64,000 bases of DNA from Aquilaria yunnanensis (lineage: Eukaryota; Streptophyta; Magnoliopsida; Malvales; Thymelaeaceae), in the NCBI GenBank assembly GCA_039654915.1, contig CM077594.1, forward strand, positions 105,848,893 through 105,912,892, in the 5' to 3' direction. The notes below the pieces were generated by a model, which worked only from the letters and a program-made list of their open reading frames with translations, had not been told where the DNA came from and searched no databases. This document shows positions 39,036 to 59,569 of the stretch, piece by piece (position 1 is the first letter of the stretch; every line of letters begins with the position of its first letter). The translations under genes and the position numbers were made by a program.

Positions 39036-40190
39036 GCTACCGTTGGCATAACTTATCATTGGCCTCAGCTGTTGACAATTGTACGCAATTCTTTCCTTTT
39101 TGCCCTTTGGCCTTCGCATTTTGTCTATTCGAGTCGCCGATTCATAAAAAGTTGTTCTTTGCGTCCATGTGCATGCTGGTTTGTTCTCGTCGGGTTCTTC
39201 TCCTTATTCTTTGCTGTTGCTTGATGTTTGAAGGGTGGGTATAATATAATAAATTCTTTAGTTAGCTTCCACAGTGCTGCCTTTTTTTTTTTTTTTTAAC
39301 GCGATTCTCTTTGAAGGCCGCCAACTTTCTTGTTATTGTCACTCAGGTTTCGAAACTAAAATTAATAGCATTCATATTTTCGGTTAGCGTAAGGTTTCAA
39401 TTTCACCTTTCCTTCCCATATGTTGCTCACTTTTGTAGTTGTGGAATACGGAGATTCTTCCTTCAGCGTTGCTCTATTTATCTATGGCTTTTAAAGTAGG
39501 CAAAGGTTCTCCTTTTCTTGTTAAAACGTACTTCACTCTTCAAATCTCTTCTTGTTCCCAGATGCATGTTGTTCGTAACATTTGTACTTTAAAGACTTAA
39601 ATACTACTATCAGGATCCTACAATATAGAAAAGCCTTAAATACTAATATCAGGATCCTACAATATAGAAAAGCAGCCTGTCCACTTGCCTTGTCGAACTC
39701 ATAACATTACTAGATACGAATTCATACTTGGCAACAACAAAAAACATACTCCACAGAACGCATCATCTAGACTTTTAGAGCAAACCAACTTCTCAAAAAG
39801 AGCAAATTCAACATTATTGGTCATTTGAGGAAAATAGTTAGACAACAGTGCTTTGTCAAGAACTTTAAAACTTCAGAAGGATCCCCTAATCTAAGCCATC
39901 ATATGATCAAACTGATCCACAGTATACACATATTCACATTTGTGCAGGTATCAGCATAATTAACAGACGTGATCTGAATTTCATCTTTAAACCCCACGAT
40001 AGTTGAGATGATACAAGACTGCCTCCATAGAGTTTAACCCTCCATTGAAAATTTAAACCGAGGTCATGTGTTGAAGGCCACCTGCAATAGAAAAGAACTC
40101 AGATGAACGAGGAGAATTTTGTACTACTGTGTAAGTTTGAGCAAATGGACCGAAAGGGAAGACAAAACCGCACTTTAGAAAGCAGCTGTG
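39036..40190. other. Intergenic between G6PD and PUX1
   Basis: Both neighbours are on the minus strand. A poly-T run lies at 39280-39298 and a 39-bp tandem repeat at 39596-39673. The part near 40000-40190 is probably PUX1 3' UTR. Confidence 0.5.
39596..39673. repeat. 39-bp tandem duplication
   Basis: Two units starting at 39596 and 39635, both containing ATCAGGATCCTACAATATAG, with one difference (ACTAC/ACTAA). A recent local slippage or duplication downstream of PUX1. Confidence 0.9.
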
Positions 40191-42824
40191 TCACATTTTG
40201 AACCACTTTGGCTTGGCAGGTTTTTTCTCAGCAGGCTTACTCTCAGGGGCATTAGGGGAGGGAGCTGACTTGGCAGGTGCAGGTTCTGATGTAGATTGTA
40301 TGTGCTCTGCCTGCTCAGCAATGACCTCCAAGCCTTTCAAAGCAATGATTTCTTCTTGAAGGAAGGGTCCTGAGACAGCTGTGGCATCCTCACCTAAATA
40401 AAACATCAGAGAGGGAATTAAGGCCATGCACTGTCGTAATAGGTTCCAACATCTACAAAGCTCGTGACTCTCGTACAAAAGCAAAGCAGCAAGTTTGAGC
40501 GACTATCAGCGGACAGAAGAGAATCAACTTACGATTTGTTAGTATGCAATAACAAACAGATTATGAACATAACAGAATCATAATTACCTAATGCAATGTA
40601 AAAGAGTATGTAAACAAGGCGCCTAAGGCATGGCCATAATCTCATTTCTACACTATCCACATTTATGGAATTGAAGGAAAATTAAACCTTAAGGGAAGGC
40701 CCAGTTATTGAATGGCTACCAGAAGGAAAAATCCTCAGGGTTTGTTACTGCTAGGCAGAGACTAGTGCTTCTGAATACCTACGTTTAGCACAAGAACTAT
40801 AACTGAACATTAAATTAGAGCAATATGCAGCATGTGCGAACCTTTAGGCACATCATATGAGAAGTATACAATTGCACCAGGAACAAACCCGGCTGAGTAA
40901 AAATCCTGCAACATGTCTTTCAGTTGTTTCTTAGGTGGTGTAGTATCTGAAACATGAACAGAAGTTAGATTTAAGTTACTTGATCCTAATCAAAATATAC
41001 CAATTGATGCGAGGATAGCCACACCCACACACACTACACACACAAAAACAAAACGAAAAAACAAAAAAAACAAAAAAAAACAAATGGTGCCCATATAATT
41101 GAAAAAGGTATGGTGGTTTACATAGATAGAATGGCAAATTGGGTTCAGCAAGCACCAGCTTAAGAAGATCGGTTAAGCTTTGAATAGTCTCTGAAGGATG
41201 AAATGTAACCTCCAAAGTGTGATTGTCAGGAAACCGAACTCTGATTGTGGTCTGCACATGAAATACATACTTAAGAAATAAATCTAATCTTACCAACATA
41301 TTCTAAGACTAGGCAGGCATTATGCACCAAATCTGAGTCAACATCTAAACACCTAAAACAGGAAAACAGTATTAAAATTTCACGCATGGGGCAGTAAGGA
41401 CCTTGGTGATTCTTGACCTACGAGATGCCTCTTCTACTTCTCGAATTTTTCGTGTTTTGAGGAACGTATCTGTTCACAGTGAAACCCTCATAAACAAGTA
41501 TATATTTCTATATAAAACCATTAATTTGTTCAATTTACATAAAATGTTCTACTATAAGTAGAAAACTCATTAGCAAGGTTGTGGCCTACTTTATCCTTTG
41601 ATACAACAACATGGACATTAATTTTATACTAACTATTACTAAACATCAATAGTACTTAACATCAGCACTGGAAGAAAATATCGTGAGGTTAAGACTGTAG
41701 TCCTTTCACAAAAATGATCCCTTCATAAACTTATACCCTGTTTTTTAGTCCCCATTAGTCGATAGTAATCTTCAGCAGTAAATTCATAGAAGTCATCTGG
41801 CTCATCTGCAAAATAACAAACGCTAGTAAAAAATTCTGGTTATACAACAACCAACAAATCCAACTGATAGGCATAAGAAATTTTGACTAGAACATACCCG
41901 TATGGGAAACTTCTGTACTTGATGGAGAAAGTCCTGAAGTTTCAAAGACATGGATTTCTCGTCCGTATTTTTCTTTAATAGCAGCAAGCTTAGCCTGATA
42001 ATGCATTAACAGAGAGACTGAGCACATTAATATGAGGTTGCAGGAGCAATATAACCACATAATACATTTTTATAGTTTAAGTGTTTAAACCTGTTCAACT
42101 TTCACAAAGAGAAGAAGAAGAAGTGATTTGCATGAAACCCCACATTCATTTAGAACTTTTGACCCGAAAGCTAGAGACATTAAAAAAAATTACACACGAA
42201 ACAAGAGACCTCAGTGACAAACAAGGATTCGGGGAGAAATCATAACAAAACATGCTGACAAACAACTAGCACGAGTTAAATCGTAAAGATCGTAACAATA
42301 GTCTGTACATGAAAACAAAAGGTTCTAAAATAGGTACTACTAATTACCTACAGAAGTCCTCGGTTGAGATTGTTAACTCTTCTCAAAATCTTAGAAAAAA
42401 AAGTGCTTATAAGAATCTAATTACATTCTACCAGATCAACCACAATCTCCGAACAGGTCTAGGCCAGACATGACGAAGTCAAATAAATTACTTCAGACGA
42501 TCTTCAGTTAAGGGCAGTGGTAGCTCCTGCTTGCAGAGAACTTAGGCACAACCGGCAACTATCATCTATAAGTTGAATTTCTGTTTGCCAAAATGACAAA
42601 GAAGAACAAGAAACAATCCAAACACCAGAAAACCAAGTCGAGACGCATCCTTTGGAAACGCAAAACAGACCCAGAGCGCACAGCAATTCTAAAAGAAGAA
42701 CAAGAACACGAGAACGAAGCAAGAGGCATGAGAAGAAGACCTTAGCTGATTCGGCTTCCATGGGGTTAGCTCTTGTGAATCTCCTTCTCTTGAGGTAGAC
42801 TTGAGAGGAGCGATCTACAGTCAT
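40191..42824 (-). CDS. PUX1: Plant UBX domain-containing protein 1
   Basis: Seven exons: 42741-42824, 41898-41994, 41737-41805, 41402-41469, 41122-41251, 40842-40946 and 40191-40393. They sum to 756 nt (251 residues), the length of Arabidopsis PUX1. A basic N-terminus (YLKRRRF) is followed by a helix (AESAKAKLAAIKEKYGREIHVFET). The segment EPDDFYEFTAEDYYRLM comes before the UBX domain from residue 107 (TTIRVRFPDNHTLEVTFHPSE.. GFVPGAIVYFSYD). The C-terminus is Pro/Ala/Lys-rich and ends KPKWFKM, as in the orthologue. PUX1 binds the AAA-ATPase CDC48/p97 and promotes disassembly of its hexamer. The promoter flank has TATAAATAG-like sequence at 42874-42882 and a GGCCCA element. Confidence 0.96.
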
Positions 42825-43814
42825 CAGAAACTGGGGATCGATCCTGCGTCAGCATTCAAATCCCTTGCGTGCTTATAAATAGCCTCCTCCCCCCTCTCTT
42901 ACTCCGTGCGTCTCGAAACGATGTGCCAATTCCGTTCTCACAACGCCGAACTTCGCACGTGTGAGGCCCGATCCCTTATCCACTGCTTACTGAACCAGCT
43001 AGGTTTGGCCCACCTGTTCTTCTGTGCTCGATGAAAGAGCGGCCCGTTGATGGCCGGACAGTGTGACCAGGTGAGCTTGAGCTAAGTAAGCCCATACAAA
43101 GGACTTTTAGGGCTCAGGCTTGCATTACAGCTGTTTTTTCTCCCCGAAAACAAATATCTATATAACTCTTTGAACCCACACTATTACTTTCGCCTAAAAT
43201 TTTGCTCTACACTTACAGTTCAAAAACAAAGCATTTAGCTCAAGTCCGTTAGTGGATGTTCTAAAGGTATAAGTTTTTGGTGTGATATTAAGAATAATAC
43301 ATTCGTTGCTACAGTTTTGTTTTTTTCGGTTGAAGCCCCATTTTACCTGTCATCATATTAAACATCCAAAACTAAACACCAAATAAATTATGATGATTCT
43401 TTATTTATGTATGATAATATCTTTTGGCCCTCAAATTTTAAAAATAATGTTTTTTTTCACTCTATCTCAGTAAGCATAAAAGTTGTCTAAAATTTTTAGT
43501 TTTCACATTTCATGCCCCAACATGTTTGAGTTACAGTCAAGACTTTAATTTATACTTAAATTCTAAATTAAATTGTGTACCAACAACTTTGAGTTTCAGT
43601 TTTTTCAAAACATTTTTTTTCATTGACTATGGTTTTATTTTGAATTCATAAATTTTAACATTTAGTTCTTTGTGAATATAATTGATATGAAAAAAATCTT
43701 TGTTAGTGGTTAGAGATGTGTTGATGCATTTATTAATATGTGACAGCCAAAACTTAAGATTGCATATTTGAACACAAGTCCATGTAGAAGCAGGTCATGA
43801 AAATGATATCATAG
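42825..43814. other. PUX1 leader/promoter and intergenic
   Basis: 42825-43150 is the GC-richer PUX1 promoter with several GGCCC/AGCCC words (for example TTGGCCCACC near 43007-43016). Beyond that the sequence is AT-rich and non-coding. Confidence 0.5.
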
Positions 43815-44164
43815 CCAATTCGTTTTAACTTAAATAAACTTAATTCAAAATAATTTATTTTATTTTTATATCTTTTTTTATCTAAAACTAATTTCATTTA
43901 AAAGCTAATATTATGTAGATACAATAATCCATTTGAAAATAATTTTTTATGATGTTATTAATTTTTTTATGAATTTTTATTTTTTAAATGATTGAAGCTA
44001 GAAAAATTCATAAAAATTTAGTTAAATTATAAAAATTATATATTTAATATATTATTATATCTACATAATATTAAATTATAAATAACATTATTTTTTGCTA
44101 AAAAAAGTGTAAAAATAAAAATAAGTCATTTTAAATTAAATTGATTTAAGTTAAAATGAATTGG
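43815..44164. mobile_element. AT-rich palindromic MITE, copy B
   Basis: The ends are perfect-looking inverted tips, CCAATTCGTTTTAACTTAA and, on the minus strand, CCAATTCATTTTAACTTAA. The interior follows copy A (4735-5080) block by block, for example AATATTATGTAGATACAATA against AATATTATGTAAATGCAATA. About 350 bp, non-coding. Confidence 0.8.
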
Positions 44165-45435
44165 TATTCACTTTCAAGATGAGAACTTTTAACCATCTGT
44201 TTGTAATAATTATATGTACATTGAGAAAGAAAAAGTTCCAAGAAGCAGACTAAAATGAATTATTAACTCAAGCCTGTCTTTTTTCATTTGTTTTTTATTA
44301 TCAAAAGAGTATTTTTTTTTCCACATTAGCCTTTTGTTATTTAAATTTACTTCCATTTGAAAACTAATATTATGTCTTTCTTATTATTACTTAAATGTTA
44401 AGAATTATTAAAGTACCTTTCAAGCTTCATTAAGTGTTAAATTTCAATAACATAGAATGTTTCCAATAGTTAGCTTGGATGACAACTGCACACGAATATT
44501 CAAATGAAAAATCATGGTTCGAGTGATGCTCCACTTTAATATTACCAAACATCTAAAATTGGTCAAATTCCAATTGTAGCACACTCCACTCTATTCATTT
44601 TCATATAGATATACATGAAAACAGGCACCTCCAAATCATTTTTCTTTTTTTCTTTTTAATTTCCACCAAAGAAATTGTGAGATTAACATACTGTTCACCA
44701 AGTCTTCAATTTTTCTAGTAAGCATGACATGGCATGTCCGTTATTTGTTTTTCTCTTAAAAAAGGAGATTACATGGGTTAGAGTTGCAAGTTACAATGGA
44801 AGGAAGTTTGTTTGTCAAAGCCTCTCCAACTTTTTAATGAAAGAGAAATTCAGTCATGTTGATTTTAATATGAAAGATAGTTACCAACTCATTTAGCCAA
44901 TGAAGAATATAAACTTGGCAGCTTCTGGGAATTGACAAAGGAAAAACTTCAACTGGGTAGGCTTGTTAGTTATAGTTATAGTTATGGCAGAATTACAAAT
45001 TTGCTTTGCTTGGCTTGAGTTCCAATTCGGGCTACATTCAGAGTAAGGCAATTGGATGAGTGAGCGCAAAGAATGTGTTTGGTGAGTGACTACTGACCAC
45101 CACAACGGTGTCTCTATGCTCTGTCGGAGTCTGTCCTGGTCCCGGTGAGGAACCGACCATGTTGATCATAATCTTACCTTACTCCCCCCTATCATATTAC
45201 ACAAAATTAATTAAATTGATTCTAGAGACATAATTCTTCTACTTTAAGTGCTGTTTCCATTTTCAATTTGTCACTTTCACTCTCACTTACTTAAGTCTAA
45301 AATGTAACACTTTCCCGCTCCTGCTCACGCTTTGCGTCATTTAGATTAGTCTTCTCATTTTATCTAATACATTTACTTCTTTGATATATTTTGTGGTCAT
45401 TTTATTTTTATTTTTTATTGCTATTTTAAATTATA
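44165..45435. other. Intergenic, no gene recognised
   Basis: AT-rich. The frame at 44893-45105 has no domain. Nothing else can be supported. Confidence 0.5.
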
Positions 45436-45668
45436 CTCCTTACGTCCCATATTTTTTTGAAATATTTAACCTTTTTAAATAGTTTAATTTAAATTTATTC
45501 ATATTATTGTTTGTTAGAAAAAATTTTAAAAAATATATTTAGAAACTGTGGATATTTATTTATCACTTATATATAAATATTTTTTTATTTATATACTAAA
45601 ATATTAAAAATAAAAAAATTATAAATTACGGAATAGTGAATGTTACAAAGAACTTGAGACAGAATGAA
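45436..45668. mobile_element. Stowaway-type MITE 1
   Basis: It begins CTCCTTACGTCCCATA after a TA (45434-45435) and ends TTGAGACAGAATGAA before a TA (45669-45670). The ends are degenerate versions of the Stowaway CTCCCTCCGTCCCA terminus in inverted orientation. The 233-bp size and TA target duplication fit Tc1/mariner-derived MITEs. Confidence 0.75.
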
Positions 45669-45764
45669 TATAAAATACCAAAATTTAAAAAAAGCAATAT
45701 TTTCTTGAAATGTTTGTTGCAATATATAAATGTGTAAATGAATTTTGGATAAAAAAAAATATTA

Positions 45765-46027
45765 CTTTCTCTGTCCCACAAATTTTGTTCCATTTTTCTT
45801 TTTGGGTCATTCCAAATCTCTACAACATTTTCACATTTAACAACTTATTCTACTATATTGTTATTCAAACTAAACTTATTTTACCATACTACTATTCAAG
45901 CTATCATTTTAATATATATTTTTTAACTTTTTTTATTTACATGTAAAAAGTTAAAGACAAATGTGTAAATAACGTACAAACTTTTTTTTTTCACTCTTTC
46001 TTAATCTTTTTGTTAAACAAAATGGAG
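45765..46027. mobile_element. Stowaway-type MITE 2
   Basis: It begins CTTTCTCTGTCCCACAAATT after TA (45763-45764) and ends AACAAAATGGAG before TA (46028-46029). The left end is a classic Stowaway terminus (TCTGTCCCACAAATTTTGTT); the right keeps only CTCCATTTTGTT. The 263-bp length is typical. Confidence 0.75.
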
Positions 46028-46029
46028 TA

Positions 46030-54082
<8,053 letters not shown>

Positions 54083-55795
54083 AGATATTGTTTGGGCAAA
54101 AGCACTTCTGACGATTTTTGTGCAAGTGGTCATTTGGATGTTCAGCTCCCTCCAACGGGGCTGCTGTTTTGACATGATGCTTGTATGTGTTTCATTCGCT
54201 GACATCCCGTTGCAGTTGTTTCATTCAGAACAACTGATCATCTGTTTCTTCGAGAGGGTATCTGAACCAATCAGCCTTGTTTTTCATGTTCTCGACCCAT
54301 TATGAAGCTGTGGCAACTGTTCTCATATGGCTACCTGTGGTCAATTTTTCACGTCATTACACACGAGCCCAGCTATATCATTCTGATATCAAGAAGGTAA
54401 CCACCCCCTCCAAAACCAAGGATTCTTTCACGTTCAATATGTAGGGTGTAGATCAGCTCAGTATGACCTCATATTTCTTAACTCAGAACTTGATTATTGG
54501 ACCAAGGTGATATATATCCACTTGAAGGATATTGCGTGTCATTTGATTGTGTATATTCTTTCTCAAGAAAGGACTCCGTAACCGTAAAGTTCCAGATTTC
54601 CAGGTGTACACATCTGCTCTCTCATGTCACATTATGTACTTCTGGGAATAATTTTAATGGACTCAAACCCTTCTTTCATGTGATGGCCCTTCACTCCAGT
54701 CTCTATCCATTTTCTGTTTTCCAGCTTTCTTTGACCAAATAATCTGTGGAATGAAATGGGGTACTGTTGTTGGCTTTTTACTTCTCAACGAGGCAAGTCT
54801 CATCAGCTGCGGTGGTCCACGGGGACTTAATGATACAAGTATGACTTGTGGGCCAAGTCTGTTGAGTTGTTAGGCTAGGTTGGTGTTCAATTGTGGGTCT
54901 GGACAGCCCAATATTGCCCAGATCCATTCTCGGAGGCCGAGACTAACTTTTTTCGGTCTTCATCGAATTTATTGCCTCAAATTATCCACGGAGGCTTTTT
55001 TAAATTTCTGGGGCCGTCGCGTCTGGTAGCGGAAATGGTTGCTTTTGCTAAATAACGAAGCAAATTCCCTGTAGGGCAGTACTCGAGTACAGCTCTCTTT
55101 TGTGTCGCTTTCAACAAAGGGTAATCTGACATATTGCTTAATAATTTCGAAGCAATTTTAAATAAAAAATTACTCTTTCAAATTGGTGATACAAGTTTAA
55201 TGTTTTTAAAAAATTTTATAGCCAAGAAATGTTACTGAGGTTTTCCATCTTTTAATCATTAAACAATCAAATATGATTAGACTTCAAGATTCTAATTATG
55301 TTTAACAACTCATGGCTTTTAACCTAAGCTACTCCCCATTTGCATGCCCTACCCTTTCCCAGTCTACCTCTATCATGAAACTTTTCTACTTATTTCAATT
55401 ACTCTACCATCATAAAAATCAACCAGGTATAATTTCAAAATTGAAAAAAAAAAATTGGTACTTTGGATGACGTAGGATTTGACGTGGTCTGATTCTTCCC
55501 ACGCGCGGTTCAGATAGGCGCGTGAGAATCAGCATTTCGTGGCCTCCGCATGTAGGTTCCCGCTTTTCGCCTTTCCTCGTCCTCTCTCAGCAACTGTAAA
55601 GGTGGGAAATTGGATCAAAAGAAGGGGTATTTTGGTCACAAAGTTCCATCTTCATCTGGAGGAAATCAAGCGTAAACTGTCTCTGGGCTTCGAGGTAGAA
55701 ATGAAATGGTGTCTGAACACAGAAAAAAGAAGACGAGGATTGGAATTAGTCGAAGCGGAAAACAAAGCATCTGAAGACAATTGATGGATAGCTCT
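54083..55795. other. AUG6 3' UTR and intergenic region
   Basis: 54083 to about 54800 is probably AUG6 3' UTR. 55040-55480 is AT-rich. 55465-55540 has two TGACGT-type cores (GATGACGTAG, TTGACGTGG) and CGCG words (CACGCGCGG, GGCGCGTG), a likely distal promoter of the next gene. The 81-residue frame at 55539-55784 starts without ATG and has no domain. Confidence 0.45.
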
Positions 55796-56713
55796 TCTAT
55801 ATATTAATTACTCCGCTAATTTCTAATCTCTCAAAGACTCTCTCATCGGAGGGGAAAACAAAAGTAAGCTGAAGCCTGAGCTATTAATCTCAGTGAGTTG
55901 TTCCATCTTTCGTCTCTCTTGTCTCTTATCTGTTGGGCTCTCCCGCCATTTGTTTCTGAGTTTCTGAAAATCTTCCCTCTTTCTTTGCCTTCTGAGTTCT
56001 CCTTGAATGTTAGCTTAATGTGTTTTGTTCAATCTTTGAATATATTCCAGGTAGGCCATTGTTTGGCTGATAAGGACACTTGGGTCCCGAAGATCACACG
56101 CTGATCTTTCTTTCTTTTGATCTGGCTGCATGCCTTGTCAATCTGCGGAAGCAGAAAAAAGGAGGACACGGGCGGAGAAAATTCGGTATCTTTTTCACTT
56201 TCGGGCGATTTACTTGAAAAATCTAAGCTTCTGAACCTTAATTGTAAGATATCAAGCATTGCTGGTTGCTTTTCGAATTTCTATTTGTTTAAGGCAGAAG
56301 GGATGCAGTACCGGTTTGGTTGTTGAGATGCAAAAGGAATAATACTTGGTTGATGTTTTGGAGCTAAGTGAAGGTCATGTCCCTCTGGTGAACAACCGTA
56401 GCTTGGTTTTGATTCGTATGGCCTGACTTTCTTGGCAGACGGCGTGCATTTCATTCTGCTGTTCCCAAGCGCACATAAGCAAGGAGCTTCCCCTGTTGCA
56501 ATGCGATTTGTTTCTTCTGTAAATATGGCCAACTTCAAGTGACAGGTTTCATTTCCTGTGGATTCCCTCATCACCTATATATCAGGTTTAGAGGACTTGG
56601 TTCTCTCATTTGCCGGATTTTGAAACTGGGTTGCTGATGATGCGTCTACTTTGATTGTTATTTTGCTCATATCAGTTTCTAAGTGGATGAGAAAGAAATT
56701 TCTTTCTTAAGTT
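55796..56713 (+). promoter_or_regulatory. Core promoter and long 5' leader of PP2A B'
   Basis: A TATATATTA box near 55797-55805 precedes a CT-rich start region (55830-55850). The leader to the ATG at 56714 is long, has possible splice sites (AAAAG|GTAAGC-like near 55862, TTCCAG|GTAGG near 56050) and contains more than ten upstream ATGs. Spliced structure cannot be fixed from sequence alone. Confidence 0.5.
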
Positions 56714-58294
56714 ATGTTCAAACAGATACTTAATAGGCTCCCACGGAAGCCATCTAAGTCGAGTGACAATCGTGATGGCGGAATCTCCACCTCTCCATCG
56801 GTTTCCTCTCCCAACTCCAGAAATCGTGATCAAGCTACTAACCGACACACAAACCCAAGCACTGCAAATTCCATGGGCCTTAATTCTGCTCCAAATTTCG
56901 GGCTTAACAATGGCGGTAAAGTTTCTCAACCTGGGAACTTGAAGCTGAATGGAAATCTTGTGGCCTCTTCTTCTGAGGCACTGCCTGGTTTCAGGGATGT
57001 TCCTAATTCTGAGAAGCAGAACTTGTTTATCAGGAAACTGAACTTATGTTGTGTTATCTTTGATTTCTCTGACCCCACAAAGAACCTGAAGGAAAAAGAC
57101 ATCAAGCGGCAGACCTTGGTAGAGCTTGTTGATTATGTATCTTCTGCCAATGGAAAGTTTTCTGAAATTATTATGCAAGAAATTGTAAAGATGGTATCCC
57201 TAAATATATTCAGAGCACTTACTTCTGTCCAGCACGAAAGCAAAGCTGTAGAAGGATTTGACTTGGAAGATGATGAGCCTTCAATGGATCCCGCATGGCC
57301 TCACTTACAAGTTGTTTACGAGCTGCTGCTGAGATTTGTAGCATCACCAGAGACAGATGCAAAATTGGCTAAACGTTACATAGATCATTCCTTTGTTCTA
57401 AAGTTGTTGGACCTCTTTGATTCTGAGGACCCCAGGGAAAGGGAATATTTAAAAACTGTTCTTCACCGAATATACGGGAAATTTATGGTCCATCGCCCCT
57501 TCATCAGGAAAGCAATCAACAACATTTTCTACCGTTTTATTTTTGAGACTGAAAAACATAATGGAATTGCTGAACTTCTGGAAATTTTGGGAAGCATAAT
57601 AAATGGGTTTGCTCTGCCGCTGAAAGAAGAACACAAGCTCTTTCTGGTACGTGCACTAATACCTCTTCACAAACCAAAGTGTGTAGCCATGTACCACCAG
57701 CAACTAGCTTACTGCATTACTCAGTTCGTGGAGAAAGATTGCAAGCTTGCTGATACCGTTATCCGGGGGATGCTTAAGTACTGGCCAATTACAAATAGTT
57801 CAAAAGAGGTCATGTTTCTAAGTGAACTGGAAGAAGTTCTGGAAGCCACACAGCCTGCAGAGTTCCAGCGATGTATGGTGCCCTTGTTCCATCAAATAGG
57901 CCGATGCTTGAGTAGTTCACATTTTCAGGTGGGTTTACATGGTAAAAATTTTTAAAAGCATAGATTAAATTTGTTAAATGATTTGTGGAGAGAAGATTTA
58001 ATTGATTAAATATGTGAACACAATGATGGGGACAGTTCGACTGGATTCCTCAGTGAAATTGTTCTACTTCTGCCCATGGTGAAGAGAGAGAGAGAGAGAA
58101 AAAGGAGGGGGGGGGGGGGGGGGGGATAAGCAAGATGTATTGCAGTTTGGGTTCAGTAGTTATTTATAACTTTTGCTGGTGGCTATATTGCTTATTAACT
58201 GCTTAAAATTTTCTTTCTGAAGCCAGTTTGCTCAAAGAAACAAGTAAGACTCTGATTTAGTCCACTTATCCCTAGAATGAATGGAAAGAAGGAA

Positions 58295-58328
<34 letters not shown>

Positions 58329-59569
58329 AGAGCTTATTCGCATCAGCATCAGCTTTAATAAAAGATATGCTCTAATGAATTGCATTATCTGGACAGGATT
58401 AGCACTTATTCTCTTTCATTTTTTTCTTCCAAATCTTTTTGCTATCTTTGGCCTTTCGGGGACTTTGACTATGAAAGTTGTAATTGATAACTGATGGTTC
58501 TTTGTTAGATGAAGAGTTGGTGGCTATGGATGCCACAATAACAGTAATGCAGATTTCTTTAGGTAGTCTTTTGTGTAATGAAAACAGTTGACACTGACAA
58601 TTGCAGATTGTGCTTTGATGTCCAGAAGGAATTTGATCTTTTGTGCAAAACAGATGGTCGGGAGTGGTTTTGAATGTTCTGGGTAGGCTGTAAGAAAATA
58701 TCCACGCATTGATCATTATCCAATGATACTGTTCTGTTTTTTCCTTGTCTGGATTCTAGTGATCCATTCCCATCTTCAATTTCATCCTTTGACATGATTA
58801 AGTAATATTGATAATATCTGCCACTTTGACTGTTGCAAAGATAATGGTAAGAGGCTTTCAGAACTCATCTGGCTGGCATGCCTTTCGGCTTTGGCCTGTA
58901 ACATCCTTATCCATATACATAAAAGTGAACATTGTGTAAAAATCTAAGCATTAGTACATTGTTTTGCATAACATCAGTTCCCTTTCATATTTAATGATGT
59001 GTAGGAGGATATTTTCAGCAATCATGCTAACTGGTAAGTTTGTGATCAGAAGAACTGATTTTAGCTTTGTGTTCCTGGATGATGATGCTGTACTTTAGTT
59101 TCATTGTTATATGAACATTGCACGTAATTTTATGGTCATGAATGTGACAGATTTCATGTGAATACATTTGACCTTAATTTAACCATGTGATTGACTCCTT
59201 TGTTGTCAGGTTGCTGAGAGGGCTCTGTTCTTGTGGAATAACAATCATATTGAAAACCTTATTAAACAGAATCGTAAAGCTATACTTCCCATCATCTTCC
59301 CAGCTCTGGAGAAGAATGCAAGGAAGCACTGGAACCAAGCAGTGCAGAGCTTGACTCTAAATGTTCAGAAGATTTTTTCTGATGTTGACCCTGAGCTTTT
59401 TGAGGAGTGCTTGCTGAAGTTTCAAGAAGATGAAGCTCGGGAGAAGGATATGAAGTCGAAGCGTGAAGCCACATGGAAGCGTCTGGAAGAGATTGCTGCT
59501 ATGAAGGCTGCTAGTAATGAACCTGTGCTTGTGTCCCCGAAAACAGCTGCTGGCAAGGCATCCGGCTAG
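56714..59569 (+). CDS. PP2A 56-kDa regulatory subunit B' (B56 family)
   Basis: Two coding exons, 56714-57928 and 59210-59569 (phase 0), give 524 residues. The N-terminus [17 protein letters not shown] is the signature of plant B' subunits (gamma/zeta-like type). A Ser/Asn-rich linker runs to about residue 90. The B56 HEAT-repeat domain spans about 95-500 ([100 protein letters not shown]). The charged tail ends AAMKAAS..KASG. It gives the PP2A trimer its substrate and location specificity. The two-exon coding layout with one long intron fits this family. Clade (gamma versus zeta) is not settled. Confidence 0.95.
58084..58326. repeat. Cluster of GA tracts and a G19 run in the PP2A B' intron
   Basis: GA repeats at 58084-58099 and 58298-58326, and an uninterrupted run of nineteen G at 58107-58125. 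All lie inside the intron 57929-59209. Confidence 0.9.

Noticed and set aside
55539..55784. 81-residue basic frame upstream of PP2A B'
   Set aside because: It does not begin with ATG, precedes the TATA box and has no recognisable domain.
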